Shown: positions 27,140 through 36,186 of the stretch, piece after piece
Position numbering within the stretch: position 1 is the first letter of the stretch
How the letters are laid out: every line of letters begins with the position of its first letter
NCBI GenBank assembly: GCA_030679955.1
Contig: JAUXSF010000041.1
Coordinates: 62,001-126,000, forward strand
Source of the DNA: Chlamydiales bacterium
GTDB lineage: Bacteria; Chlamydiota; Chlamydiia; Chlamydiales; JAJFMA01
Direction of reading: 5' to 3'
Length of the DNA: 64,000 bases
Program-made: the position numbers and the translations under genes
Notes under the pieces: model-generated
Seen by the model: only the letters and a program-made list of their open reading frames with translations
The model's database searches: none
What the model was told of the DNA's origin: nothing

Positions 27140-27223
27140 GCGGCCATGGCGGAATTGGTAGACGCGCTAGATTCAGGTTCTAGTCGGGGCAACTCGGTGG
27201 ATGTTCGAGTCATCTTGGCCGCA
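27140..27223 (+). tRNA. tRNA-Leu (anticodon CAG)
   Basis: Acceptor arm GCGGCCA pairs with TGGCCGC followed by discriminator A at 27223. The D-arm includes GCGGAATTGGTAGACGC; the anticodon stem CTAGA/TCTAG encloses TTCAGGT, giving CAG. There is a long class II variable arm (TCGGGGCAACTCGG) and a T-loop TTCGAGT. The CCA tail is not encoded. Lies 19 bp before thiN. Confidence 0.95.
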
Positions 27224-27242
27224 ATTATCATCATAAGTAGCT

Positions 27243-27872
27243 ATGCCGGACTTCTCGCGAAAGTTTGCTTTAGTCGCCAATGGACATATTGAAAACTACG
27301 CGAATACCGCTCGTCAACTTAGCGAATTCTCTCACATCATAGCAGTCGATGGTGGCCTAGATCATTGCCACAAGATGAATATTAGACCGTTTGAAATTGT
27401 CGGCGATCTAGATTCTGTCACCCCAAAGACATTAGACCTTTATCGCGATATTCCCCTTCATCAATACCCTTTCGACAAAAATGAAACGGATTTAGAACTA
27501 GCAATAGCGCGAGCTAAGCCCTCTTCTGATAACCATGTTGTTGTTTACGGCGCGATGGGCCTGCGAATGGATCATTCGGTAGCTAATCTATATTTGCTCG
27601 CCCGCTATCCAGGCTGCCTTTCTTTTGAATCCGACACAGAAATTATTTTTGCCATAGATGGGACCTGTCAGATAAATACTCACGCAGGACAAATCATTTC
27701 TCTACTACCTCTCGGAGAACCAGTAGAAGGCGTTCAAACTTCAGGATTGCGCTGGGAGCTAAATAACGCCACGCTAAACAGCAGCTTCTTGAGCGTTTCC
27801 AATGAATGTTTAGGCAGCCAAGTGGCGATCTCCACCCATAGCGGCACTCTCTTATGCTACCTACAGCGGTAA
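27243..27872 (+). CDS. thiN: Thiamine pyrophosphokinase
   Basis: 209 aa, full length for the family. Seen: LVANGHIENY near the N-terminus, AVDGGLDHCHKMNIRPFEIV then GDLDS (the conserved Asp-rich diphosphate site), YPFDKNETDLELAI, and GAMGLRMDHSVANLYLL, with the C-terminal substrate-binding barrel half ending in ISLLPLGEPVEGVQTSGLRW. Transfers pyrophosphate from ATP to thiamine, making the cofactor thiamine diphosphate in the cytoplasm; fits salvage of host thiamine. It sits 19 bp behind tRNA-Leu and may be co-transcribed with it. Confidence 0.93.
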   Translation: MPDFSRKFALVANGHIENYANTARQLSEFSHIIAVDGGLDHCHKMNIRPFEIVGDLDSVTPKTLDLYRDIPLHQYPFDKNETDLELAIARAKPSSDNHVVVYGAMGLRMDHSVANLYLLARYPGCLSFESDTEIIFAIDGTCQINTHAGQIISLLPLGEPVEGVQTSGLRWELNNATLNSSFLSVSNECLGSQVAISTHSGTLLCYLQR

Positions 27873-27891
27873 TGGTCCTTATAGACCTTAT

Positions 27892-28165
27892 GAGGCAATT
27901 GCAGAAGTCGTTATTGGCGTTTTTTTATGCCGTCCCTACAGGACTCGGCTGCTCTTATTCATTTACCCAGGCCTACGCTACGCTCCGACCTGGGCTATGT
28001 CATTTCGACCCTTCGGGCCTGAGAATAGTCCTAACGGCCTGAAAGGCCAGCATGTCATAGCCCAGGTCGCAGTGCGAGCACAGCGAGCACGAAGGCCTGG
28101 GTAAGGCAGATACGACGATCGAGTCCTGAAAGGACGGCATAAAATCGACTTATGCAATTATCTCT
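27892..28165. repeat. Nested inverted-repeat element (three layers), family shared with 6.6 and 49.2 kb
   Basis: Fills the 427-bp gene-free gap before lepA. Outer arms: GAGGCAATTGCAGAAGTCG at 27892 and CGACTTATGCAATTATCTC ending 28165. Next layer: ATGCCGTCCCTACAGGACTCG against CGAGTCCTGAAAGGACGGCA. Inner layer: ACCCAGGCCTACGCTACGCT against sequence ending GAAGGCCTGGGTA, with a further CTTCGGGCC/GGCCTGAAAGGCC centre. Open frames in it are repeat sequence. Confidence 0.85.
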
Positions 28166-28299
28166 TATGGACTAGGCCAGGTCCACTCAGTGGATAAGGT
28201 AATTTGGTGTGAAAGATCTATCGAATATCCTACCTTGAATTCTTATCCTCATTAGTATACCTTATAGTCTCATTAAGAGCGCTTTTGGATCGGTAATTC

Positions 28300-30102
28300 A
28301 TGTTTAAGTATGATATCAAAAAAATTCGTAATTTCTCCATCATTGCTCACATTGACCATGGCAAGTCAACTTTGGCCGACCGGCTGCTAGAGCTGACCCA
28401 CACGGTTGCCAAACGCGAGATGCAAGAACAGCTACTGGATGACATGGATCTCGAAAGAGAGCGTGGCATCACGATAAAGGCACACCCAGTGACGATGAAC
28501 TACGTCGCTCCTGATGGTGAAACCTACCAATTCAACCTCATCGACACACCTGGACACGTAGACTTCACCTATGAAGTATCGCGCTCTTTAGCGGCCTGTG
28601 AAGGAGCCCTGCTAGTTGTTGATGCCGTTCAAGGCGTCCAAGCACAAAGTCTTGCCAACGTCCTTCTTGCCTTTGAACGCAATTTGGAAATTGTCCCTGT
28701 CATCAATAAAATCGATCTACCTTCCGCTGATGTCGAGGGTGCCAGACAACAAATTCATGATGTGATCGGTATCGATGCTACCGATGCCATTTGCTGCTCA
28801 GCAAAATCAGGTATTGGATGCCTTGAAATCTTAGAGCGTATCCTGCGCGATGTACCGCACCCTGTCGAACCTGAAGATGACCGCCTGCGAGCACTAGTTT
28901 TTGACTCTCATTACGATACTTACCGCGGTGTTATGGTTTACGTGCGCATCATAAGCGGTAAAATTGTCAAAGGCGATCTCATCCGCATGATGGCCTTGGA
29001 TAAAACATTCGAGATTTTAGAAATCGGTGTCTTTTCCCCCAAAGAAAAGCCCGTAGATATTCTAAGACCAGGTGAAGTAGGCTATTTCACTGCAAGTATC
29101 AAGAATACTGCCGATGTTAAAATTGGCGATACTGTTACACACCACAAGCACCCCGCTGCAGAAGCGCTTCCTGGCTTTAAAGTGATTCAACCTGTCGTAT
29201 TCGCAGGCATCTACCCCCTCGATTCCAGCGACTTCGAAATGTTGCGCGACGCACTGGTTAAACTTCAGCTTAACGACTCCGCCCTGCATTTTGAACAGGA
29301 AAGTAGTACAGCGCTAGGCTTTGGCTTCCGCTGCGGCTTCTTAGGCTTGCTGCATTTGGAAATTGTATTCGAACGTCTGCAGCGTGAGTTTGACCTCGAT
29401 GTATTGTCCACTGCTCCGAGCGTTATCTACCGCGTTCATCTTGCCGACGGCACGATGAAGGAAATAGATAACCCAGTTCATTATCCAGACCCAGCCATCA
29501 TCAAGATGATCGAGGAACCATGGGTGACCTGCCACATTATGATTCCTAACGACTATTTGGGAGCCATCTTAGCCTTAGGCATGGAAAAACGCGGCGAGTG
29601 CACCAAGACGGATACTATGGACGCACACCGTCTGATGCTAACCTACCGCATGCCGCTGTCCGAGATCATCGTCGACTTTAACGATAAGCTAAAGTCAGCG
29701 ACCAAGGGCTATGGCTCATTCGATTACGAATTTGCCGACTACCAGAAAAGCGATATCGTCAAGCTAGAAATTCGCGTAAATGAAGAGCCTGTTGACCCCT
29801 TCTCATGCCTTGTACACCGCTCAAAAGCCGAGTCCAAAGGCAGAGCCATCTGTGCTAAACTTGTAGAAGTTATCCCTCAGCAGCTCTTTAAAGTACCCAT
29901 CCAAGGTGCTATCGGTGGTAAAATCGTGGCCCGAGAAACCATTCGAGCCATTACCAAAAACGTCACCGCAAAGTGCTATGGAGGCGATATATCCCGCAAA
30001 CGTAAACTGTGGGATAAGCAGAAAAAGGGCAAGAAACGTATGAAAGAGTTTGGCAAAGTGACCATACCTCAACGAGCCTTTATGGAAGTCCTCAAAACCT
30101 AA
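28300..30102 (+). CDS. lepA: Elongation factor 4 (LepA), ribosome back-translocating GTPase
   Basis: 600 aa, full length. G1 to G5 motifs: [52 protein letters not shown]-like domains II, III and V follow, then the LepA-specific C-terminal domain with [40 protein letters not shown] and [21 protein letters not shown]-dependent factor acting on stalled or mistranslocated ribosomes. First gene of a run with purA, 11 bp away. Confidence 0.98.
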   Translation: MFKYDIKKIRNFSIIAHIDHGKSTLADRLLELTHTVAKREMQEQLLDDMDLERERGITIKAHPVTMNYVAPDGETYQFNLIDTPGHVDFTYEVSRSLAACEGALLVVDAVQGVQAQSLANVLLAFERNLEIVPVINKIDLPSADVEGARQQIHDVIGIDATDAICCSAKSGIGCLEILERILRDVPHPVEPEDDRLRALVFDSHYDTYRGVMVYVRIISGKIVKGDLIRMMALDKTFEILEIGVFSPKEKPVDILRPGEVGYFTASIKNTADVKIGDTVTHHKHPAAEALPGFKVIQPVVFAGIYPLDSSDFEMLRDALVKLQLNDSALHFEQESSTALGFGFRCGFLGLLHLEIVFERLQREFDLDVLSTAPSVIYRVHLADGTMKEIDNPVHYPDPAIIKMIEEPWVTCHIMIPNDYLGAILALGMEKRGECTKTDTMDAHRLMLTYRMPLSEIIVDFNDKLKSATKGYGSFDYEFADYQKSDIVKLEIRVNEEPVDPFSCLVHRSKAESKGRAICAKLVEVIPQQLFKVPIQGAIGGKIVARETIRAITKNVTAKCYGGDISRKRKLWDKQKKGKKRMKEFGKVTIPQRAFMEVLKT

Positions 30103-30113
30103 CGGAGACGCCC

Positions 30114-31400
30114 ATGACAACAGTTATGGTAGTCGGGGGACAATGGGGAGATGAAGGCAAAGGCAAATTCGTCGACCTCCTGGCAGCCGAAGCAAAGCAC
30201 GTAATACGCGCTCAAGGTGGCGCTAATGCAGGCCATACTATCGTTATCGGCCATGCCGAATACAAGCTACACCTCGTTCCCTCCGGCATTTTAGAAACAA
30301 GCCCAACATGCTATTTAGGTGCCGGTGTCGTCCTCGATCCCGCCATCTTGCTAGACGAAATCGAAATGCTTGCAAAAGCAGGCATCAAGGTTAAAGGTCG
30401 CTTCTGGATCTCCTCCAAAGCGCACCTCGTTATGCCATATCATAAACTCGTCGATAAACTATCTGGGGGCCGCATAGGCACCACAGGGCGCGGAATAGGG
30501 CCCTGCTATGCCGACAAAACCTTGCGAATCGGTATCCGTGTCGGGGATCTTATCAATGCCGAGAGATTTAAAACAGTTCTCCAGCAAACCCTAGCAATAA
30601 AAAATCTAGAACTGGAAAAAATCTACAACACCACTCCAATAGCCTTTGACACACTTTACAACGAGTATATTGGCTACGCTAAGCAGCTTGCGCCATATAT
30701 CGCCGACGTCGAACAAATGATCATGCAAGCCAGACAAAAGAATGAGAATATCTTGCTGGAAGGCGCCCAAGGAACCTTGTTAGACAACACGTTTGGTAGC
30801 TACCCCTTTGTGACAAGCTCTTCGACCTGTGCAAGCGGCATCTGCCTTTCGGCAGGCTTGGGACCCAAGCATATTAATCACACTTTAGTCATCCTCAAGG
30901 CTTACTGCACACGTGTCGGCTTAGGCCCTTTTCCGACCGAAGACCCCACAGTCGTTAAAGCTGACCACGTGACCATACGCGAAATAGGCACTACAACAGG
31001 ACGAAAGCGTCGCCTCGGCTGGTTTGATGCTGTCATGGCAAACTGGGCGGTACAACTTAATGGTGCCGATGGCATCGCCATCACCAAACTTGATATCCTG
31101 GATGACGTAGAAGAAATAAAAATATGCTCTGGCTATCGCCTGGATGGAAATGAAATCCACTATGTGCCGTGCAATACAGACGATTTGGCTCGTGTTGAAC
31201 CTATCTACGAAACCATGCCAGGCTGGAAACAACCAACCTGCGATCTAACGCATTATGATCAACTGCCCGCAGCTGCTAAAGCCTACTTAAAACGCATTGC
31301 TGATCTTAGCGGTATCCCAATAGTTATGATATCGGTCGGACCCGAACGCTCCCAAACCTTAATAATTTCCTCCCCTTTTGCTAATAAGGAGCCCCTGTGA
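30114..31400 (+). CDS. purA: Adenylosuccinate synthetase
   Basis: 428 aa, full length. Seen: the GTP-binding GGQWGDEGKGKFVDLLA near the N-terminus, GGANAGHTIVIG, RGIGPCYADK, LEGAQGTLLD, and the late TTTGRKRRLGWFD and KLDILDDVEEI segments. Catalyses IMP + aspartate + GTP to adenylosuccinate, the first committed step to AMP. Chlamydiaceae generally lack it; purB is not in this window. Its stop overlaps the uppS GTG start (GTGA), indicating translational coupling. Confidence 0.98.
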   Translation: MTTVMVVGGQWGDEGKGKFVDLLAAEAKHVIRAQGGANAGHTIVIGHAEYKLHLVPSGILETSPTCYLGAGVVLDPAILLDEIEMLAKAGIKVKGRFWISSKAHLVMPYHKLVDKLSGGRIGTTGRGIGPCYADKTLRIGIRVGDLINAERFKTVLQQTLAIKNLELEKIYNTTPIAFDTLYNEYIGYAKQLAPYIADVEQMIMQARQKNENILLEGAQGTLLDNTFGSYPFVTSSSTCASGICLSAGLGPKHINHTLVILKAYCTRVGLGPFPTEDPTVVKADHVTIREIGTTTGRKRRLGWFDAVMANWAVQLNGADGIAITKLDILDDVEEIKICSGYRLDGNEIHYVPCNTDDLARVEPIYETMPGWKQPTCDLTHYDQLPAAAKAYLKRIADLSGIPIVMISVGPERSQTLIISSPFANKEPL

Positions 31401-32155
31401 CACATACCTCTCTGCAACCTAAACACTTCTCGCTCGAAGATATTAAGGAAATTAAGAAATCCGACGTTCCTCGTCACATCGCTATTATTCCTGATGGCAA
31501 TCGCCGCTGGGCAACCCAAAGCAGCCAAAACCCTAATTCAGGGCATAAGGAAGGTTCAAGAGCTGTTGTCGATCTGGTAGAGTCCGCTGCAGAACTCGGC
31601 GTGAAGACTCTTACGCTCTATACTTTCTCCACAGAAAACTGGCTGAGACCTAAGGAAGAAGTCGATTTTCTTATGGAGCTTCTCGAGGCTAACATCCTCG
31701 AATATGGCGGTCCCCTTACCGAAAATGGCGTCAAATTAGAAACGATTGGTGACCTTTCAGCTCTTTCACCAAAGCTACAAAAGTTACTAGCGGGTGCTAA
31801 AGAGAAAACCAAAAACGGAACTCTCTTGACGGTTGTGCTAGCCATCAACTATGGTGCCCGCGATGAGATGTGCCGCGCAATTCGCCATATGGTTGCTGAT
31901 TGTAAAGATGGAAAGTTAGACGAAAGCAGCATTAACGAAAGTACTGTTTCGCAATACCTAGACACCGCACCTTTTGGCGATCCCGACCTCTTTATCCGAA
32001 CCAGCGGAGAAATGCGCATAAGCAACTTTCTCCTTTGGCAATTATGCTATACCGAACTCTATATACCAAAAGTTCTCTGGCCGGACTTTACTCCAGCTCT
32101 CCTTCTTGAAGCGGTTAGAGAATTTCAACACAGAAAAAGGCGTTTTGGCCTATGA
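31397..32155 (+). CDS. uppS: Undecaprenyl diphosphate synthase (cis-prenyltransferase)
   Basis: 252 aa with a GTG start overlapping the purA stop by 4 nt. Seen: HIAIIPDGNRRWA (catalytic Asp and diphosphate site), TLYTFSTENWLRP, VVLAINYGARDE, and the C-terminal DPDLFIRTSGEMRISNFLLW. Makes the C55 lipid carrier for cell-wall and polysaccharide precursors by condensing isopentenyl units, at the inner membrane. The order uppS-cdsA-cmk is the C. trachomatis CT450-CT452 order. Confidence 0.97.
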   Translation: MTHTSLQPKHFSLEDIKEIKKSDVPRHIAIIPDGNRRWATQSSQNPNSGHKEGSRAVVDLVESAAELGVKTLTLYTFSTENWLRPKEEVDFLMELLEANILEYGGPLTENGVKLETIGDLSALSPKLQKLLAGAKEKTKNGTLLTVVLAINYGARDEMCRAIRHMVADCKDGKLDESSINESTVSQYLDTAPFGDPDLFIRTSGEMRISNFLLWQLCYTELYIPKVLWPDFTPALLLEAVREFQHRKRRFGL

Positions 32156-33021
32156 CAACCAAAGCCTCCGATAGTCTTCTCATGCGCATTGTGATCGGCA
32201 CACTCGCAACCATCTTGTTTGTGATCATCGCCGATCATGCTCACGGACCGAAAATGCCATGGGTCTTTCTTGCGATCCTTGCTCTTATCGGAGGCATGGC
32301 TCTCTGGGAATATTACGAGATGACAGTAGGCATGGGTTTCCGCCCAATGATACGCACAGGCATCTGGAGCAGCGCACTCTTCTTCCTGGCAGTCCTTCTG
32401 CAAATAGGGCATCCTTCACTATACTTCCTACCCGCAGCAGTGCTATTGCTCTTATTGATAACAGCATTTGTCCTACAGCTAACCCGAGACGTCAAAGACC
32501 CAGTTTCTAATCTGGCGGTGACGATTTTTGGCTTCGCGTACATTATTCTTCCGTTGTCTTGCATCCTATGCATCACCTATCAGTTTTCTTTTGGCAATTT
32601 GTGGCTCATCTATCTTGTATTCGTCACTAAGATCACCGATGTTGGAGCCTTTATTGTAGGTAAAACAATGGGCAAGCATCTATTAGCACCCACGGTGAGT
32701 CCCAAAAAGACGATTGAGGGTGCCATCGGCGGCTTTGTATTCGCCATAGGACTGAGCTTAGCAATTTTATTTTACTATGATCATGCCACCTCGGTAGGCC
32801 CATTTAACACACCACTCCTAGTCGAAGCGCTTATCCTGGGTATCATTATTAGTGCCTTGGCTCAGCTTGGGGATCTCTCGGAGTCTCTGCTCAAACGTAA
32901 TGCCGGGATTAAAGATAGTAGTAGACTGCCTGGCCTGGGAGGCGTGCTCGACATTATGGACTCCCTTATCTTCACAGCTCCAGCTCTATATGTCTACTTG
33001 CTCATTGTGGCCGATAAATAG
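32152..33021 (+). CDS. cdsA: Phosphatidate cytidylyltransferase
   Basis: 289 aa, start overlaps the uppS stop by 4 nt (ATGA). About eight transmembrane helices and the CDP-diglyceride synthase signature near the C-terminus (LAQLGDLSESLLKRNAGIKD followed by LPGLGGVLDIMDSLIFTAP). TKITDVGAFIVGKTMGKH and SPKKTIEGAIGGF are also typical. Makes CDP-diacylglycerol from phosphatidate and CTP for phospholipid synthesis in the inner membrane. Confidence 0.97.
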   Translation: MTTKASDSLLMRIVIGTLATILFVIIADHAHGPKMPWVFLAILALIGGMALWEYYEMTVGMGFRPMIRTGIWSSALFFLAVLLQIGHPSLYFLPAAVLLLLLITAFVLQLTRDVKDPVSNLAVTIFGFAYIILPLSCILCITYQFSFGNLWLIYLVFVTKITDVGAFIVGKTMGKHLLAPTVSPKKTIEGAIGGFVFAIGLSLAILFYYDHATSVGPFNTPLLVEALILGIIISALAQLGDLSESLLKRNAGIKDSSRLPGLGGVLDIMDSLIFTAPALYVYLLIVADK

Positions 33022-33065
33022 CTTTCTTGATAGGCTAACGATAAATTGGACCCAAGGATAATGCC

Positions 33066-33782
33066 ATGATCATCACAATTGACGGCCCTGTAGCCACCGG
33101 AAAAAGCACCATCGCCAGAAGATTAGCCGAATCCTTGGGTTTCATCTATTTTGATACAGGCGCTATGTATCGCGCGCTAACCTATCAGATTCTGAAGGAA
33201 GGCATCGACATCAACGACTCAGCTGCTATGGAAGCGTTCCTGCAGAAGCTTGACCTTGATATTCGCATCCGACGCAATGGCAAGGCCTATTGCATCAATG
33301 GCGCCGATGTTACCAATGAAATCCGCAGTTTAACTGTCACATCTGCCGTCTCTCGCGTTGCAGCCATCCCAGCAATTCGTGAAAAGCTAGTAGCCATCCA
33401 GCGACAACTCGCCGAAGGGGTGAATGCCGTTTTTGAAGGCCGTGACATGGGCACGGTGGTATTCCCCGATGCAGACCTAAAAATTTTCCTCGAAGGCCGA
33501 TTAGATGTCCGCGGACAAAGACGACTAGATGAGCTAAAACGCACGCGCCCTGAAGAGGCTAAAGACCTCACCCTTGAGCAGTGCATGAAAGAAATTAACG
33601 ACCGAGATGAGTTCGATTCAAAACGCGCTGTCGCGCCATTGGTTAAAGCTAAAGATGCTTTCTCTGTAGACACTTCTGACATGAGTGTAGATGAGGTTGT
33701 CTTCCAGATCTTCGAATGCAAAGACCAAGTGAAAAGTAAGAAAAAACAGGCAGAAGCTTCACAAACTTCAGATGCCACCTAG
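33066..33782 (+). CDS. cmk: Cytidylate kinase
   Basis: 238 aa. P-loop IDGPVATGKSTIARRLAESL; FDTGAMYRALTYQ; the CMP-binding insert FEGRDMGTVVFPDADLKIFL; RRLDELKRTRP lid. Ribosome site AAGGATAATGCC. Phosphorylates CMP and dCMP with ATP. The C-terminus carries a Lys-rich tail (VKSKKKQAEASQTSDAT). Last gene of the lepA-purA-uppS-cdsA-cmk run; a hairpin follows. Confidence 0.97.
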   Translation: MIITIDGPVATGKSTIARRLAESLGFIYFDTGAMYRALTYQILKEGIDINDSAAMEAFLQKLDLDIRIRRNGKAYCINGADVTNEIRSLTVTSAVSRVAAIPAIREKLVAIQRQLAEGVNAVFEGRDMGTVVFPDADLKIFLEGRLDVRGQRRLDELKRTRPEEAKDLTLEQCMKEINDRDEFDSKRAVAPLVKAKDAFSVDTSDMSVDEVVFQIFECKDQVKSKKKQAEASQTSDAT

Positions 33783-33796
33783 CGCCGTGATTCATT

Positions 33797-33833
33797 TTTT
33801 TACCACAGAGACACAGAGGCACTGTGGTAAAAA
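33797..33833. terminator. Bidirectional terminator between cmk and ispD
   Basis: TTTTTACCACAG (33797-33808) and CTGTGGTAAAAA (33822-33833) form a perfect 12-bp stem with T-runs on the outgoing side of either strand. It sits between converging stops at 33782 and 33841. Confidence 0.85.
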
Positions 33834-33840
33834 GTTCTTT

Positions 33841-34503
33841 CTAAACCCGCGTCAGAAAGCTCTTTGCCATCACAAGGTCTTCTGGTGTGGTGATCTTTAG
33901 GTTGCTATACCCACCTTCCACAAGCTTCACAGGGTAACCTATAGCTTCAACTAGCGAAACATCATCGGTTACTTCTAGATTGTGCTTTAACGCATGTTCA
34001 AAAGCGGTACGCAGCAGAGCTGTCTTGATGGTCTGTGGAGTTTGGATCTCCCACAATGTAGATCTATCTAACGTTTTATCAACAAAACAATCGCCACGAC
34101 TCTGCTTCACAGTAGCCTTTAGCGGCACAGCAGCTACCGCAGCTCCATGCTCCTCCGCAGCGTGAATACCGCGTAGAATCATGTCTCGATTAATTAACGG
34201 ACGTGCAGAATCATGTATAATCACAATATCGCTATCCACTGAAACCTTGCAGAAGCCATTATAAACCGAATCTTGCCGTCTTGGGCCTGGAAAGGCGAAT
34301 AGCACATCGGGTTCTGAAAAGTCCTTTCGATAGACTTCTTCGCAGACAACCACGATTTCATGGATTTCAGGCATACTCTTAAACAAATCAAAGCTATAGC
34401 GAGCAACACATTTGCCAAGCAAAGGCAGGAATTGCTTTGGAGTAGTGCTGCGCATACGCGTGCCAACTCCTCCAGCCAGTAAGATAGCACTCACTTTAGT
34501 CAT
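33841..34503 (-). CDS. ispD: 2-C-methyl-D-erythritol 4-phosphate cytidylyltransferase
   Basis: 220 aa. N-terminal ILLAGGVGTRMRSTTPKQFL nucleotide-binding loop, FPGPRRQDSVYNGF, VIIHDSARPLI, and the late EVTDDVSLVEAIGYPVKLVEG. Converts MEP and CTP to CDP-ME in the non-mevalonate isoprenoid pathway, which supplies uppS substrates. It overlaps the stop of the upstream lpxG-like gene by 4 nt (ATGA). Matches C. trachomatis CT462. Confidence 0.96.
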   Translation of the reverse strand: MTKVSAILLAGGVGTRMRSTTPKQFLPLLGKCVARYSFDLFKSMPEIHEIVVVCEEVYRKDFSEPDVLFAFPGPRRQDSVYNGFCKVSVDSDIVIIHDSARPLINRDMILRGIHAAEEHGAAVAAVPLKATVKQSRGDCFVDKTLDRSTLWEIQTPQTIKTALLRTAFEHALKHNLEVTDDVSLVEAIGYPVKLVEGGYSNLKITTPEDLVMAKSFLTRV

Positions 34504-35492
34504 GTTTCACCTTGAAGGGTAATAAACGTTAACTCAGGACTTGCTAATAGGCGGAAACGCAGTGTAGCGCCTAGCCCTCTGTTAATATGTACCCACCGGT
34601 CGCCCTCGCGGAATGTGCCACGAACATACTGGGGGTTTTCTAGAACAACAAAACGCTTGCGCAACCAGGGAAGATTAATCTGGCCGCCATGAACGTGCCC
34701 ACATAAAATCACATCGCCAGGATGCTTGAGTAGCTTAGGAATACCGTCTGGATTGTGCGCCAATACAATGCCGGGATAGCGCGTATCGTAATTCTTAAAT
34801 GCCTTTTCAGCGTCGAAGCAGTTAGCAATATACTCCCCCAATCCAACAACATTGATGGCACTATCGTCAATCTTCACACATGTGGATTGGTTTTCTAAGA
34901 TCTGAAACTGGGTTTCTCTGATGAGCTCAGATAGCTCCTGATGTGGATCCAACCCTCCTTTTAAGCGAGGGGACATCTCACCGGTAACCGATAATCCACA
35001 GAAAATGCGTTTAATGCCCTTAAATTGATCGATCGGCACCTTCGCCATGACATCATATTCACCACTGGAATTTACCGCGACGTAGGCTTGGTAATCGTGA
35101 TTTCCAAAAATACAGTAGCATCCATGGGTGGCCTGAAGACTTATTAAAAAACTCTTCATGCGCGGGCTATCGTAGATTCGAGAGTGGCAGAGAAAGTCAC
35201 CAGTGAAGACTATTAGGTCTGGTTTCCAGCTATTGATCTTTGTAGAAACGCGCTTTAAGAAGCTGTCTGTCACACTAGAACTCATGTGAAGATCGCTAAA
35301 CTGGGCTATCTTTAAGCCATGTAGGGATGATGGCAGACCCGCAATCGGCAGGGATAAACACGTAGTGGAAATTAGGTTTGGCTCAATGAATCTCGGCCAA
35401 ATACCGACTATTGAAAGTACACATCCAACGTCCCATAGATATTTTACTGCGCGTGCACGCCTTGAGAGTGGCATGTGTGTCGTTCCAAGCAT
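34500..35492 (-). CDS. lpxG: YaeI/LpxG-type metallophosphoesterase (UDP-2,3-diacylglucosamine hydrolase)
   Basis: 330 aa, near the length of C. trachomatis CT461. Calcineurin-like phosphoesterase motifs in order: AQFSDLHMSS, VFTGDFLCH, FGNHDYQ, VLAHNPD, CGHVHGGQINLPW, giving a complete dimetal site. A short hydrophobic segment near the N-terminus (YLWDVGCVLSIVGIWP) could anchor it. Known: CT461 (LpxG) performs the LpxH/LpxI step of lipid A synthesis. Assignment here rests on family plus the conserved position next to ispD and SWIB. Confidence 0.88.
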   Translation of the reverse strand: MLGTTHMPLSRRARAVKYLWDVGCVLSIVGIWPRFIEPNLISTTCLSLPIAGLPSSLHGLKIAQFSDLHMSSSVTDSFLKRVSTKINSWKPDLIVFTGDFLCHSRIYDSPRMKSFLISLQATHGCYCIFGNHDYQAYVAVNSSGEYDVMAKVPIDQFKGIKRIFCGLSVTGEMSPRLKGGLDPHQELSELIRETQFQILENQSTCVKIDDSAINVVGLGEYIANCFDAEKAFKNYDTRYPGIVLAHNPDGIPKLLKHPGDVILCGHVHGGQINLPWLRKRFVVLENPQYVRGTFREGDRWVHINRGLGATLRFRLLASPELTFITLQGET

Positions 35493-35512
35493 TTCAGAGA
35501 TAAGTAAACGAT

Positions 35513-35550
35513 ATGATGGCTTGGGAACAAGAGTGATCCTAAGCCATCAT
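35513..35550. terminator. Hairpin between SWIB and lpxG
   Basis: ATGATGGCTTGGG (35513-35525) pairs with CCTAAGCCATCAT (35538-35550) with one mismatch. It follows the minus-strand SWIB stop but lacks a downstream T-run in that direction, so termination is uncertain. Confidence 0.4.
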
Positions 35551-35575
35551 AAAAAAAGCACCAGATCAACGAGCG

Positions 35576-35857
35576 CTATTTAGCAGCTACGTCGTCCTTA
35601 ATGTGCTTGTTAACTTTTGCGTTCATTTTGAACATGTCGGTAGCTTCTTTGCCGCCAAATACTTTCGCCAACTTTTCATCAGGCTCAATGTTGCGGCGAT
35701 TGGTCTTAGACTGAAGATCATGCTTCTTAATGTATTCCCAAAGCTTCTTTGTCACTTCTGTGCGGGGCATTGGGCCTTTACCGACGATTGCTGCCAATTC
35801 ATCGCTCACACCCACTGGCTTCATAAACGCGGAAGGCTTTTTAGCTTTTGTGGTCAT
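35576..35857 (-). CDS. SWIB/MDM2 domain protein, chlamydial type
   Basis: 93 aa; ribosome site AAGGAGCAAATAG. Almost the whole protein is a SWIB fold: VSDELAAIVGKGPMPRTEVT, KKLWEYIKKHDLQ, RRNIEPDEKLAKVFGGKEAT. Known: SWIB proteins are eukaryote-like and, among bacteria, typical of Chlamydiae (C. trachomatis CT460 and fusions to topoisomerase I); a chromatin or DNA-linked role is presumed. Its place beside lpxG and ispD is the conserved CT460-CT462 order. Confidence 0.95.
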   Translation of the reverse strand: MTTKAKKPSAFMKPVGVSDELAAIVGKGPMPRTEVTKKLWEYIKKHDLQSKTNRRNIEPDEKLAKVFGGKEATDMFKMNAKVNKHIKDDVAAK

Positions 35858-36186
35858 CTATTTGCTCCTTGCTTTTGTTGTGATGTGGTTAACCATCATC
35901 CACGGGAAATCTCTATCCTGAGGATAAGAACTAGGGCACTTTGTAACGAGGTTAGCATTTTCAAGTCAAAACAAACCTTCACCGACTTCTCCTAGGCGCT
36001 ACCTCGGGTGCTCCCTAGATTGAACGAAGAGGGTTGAACTTCAGTTGTATAACACTTTTCGGCCACAACGAAAAAAAAACCTCACATGGCAGGTACTCCT
36101 GATCGTCCATGAATGGTTAGTTAGAACGCAGAGGCAAAAAATACAGGCATCACTTACACTAAAAATTTTTACAGACATGAGATGCT
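35858..36186. other. 329-bp gene-free stretch: SWIB promoter side and a half repeat
   Basis: On the minus strand TTGACT (35964-35969) and TACAAA (35940-35945), 18 nt apart, are a plausible SWIB promoter. At 36124-36134 AACGCAGAGGC is an unpaired half of the AAACGCAAAGGCGC family. Nothing else recognised. Confidence 0.35.

Noticed and set aside
27854-28042. Open frame after thiN
   Set aside because: Lies in the nested palindrome; start overlaps the thiN end and the residues are repeat-derived.
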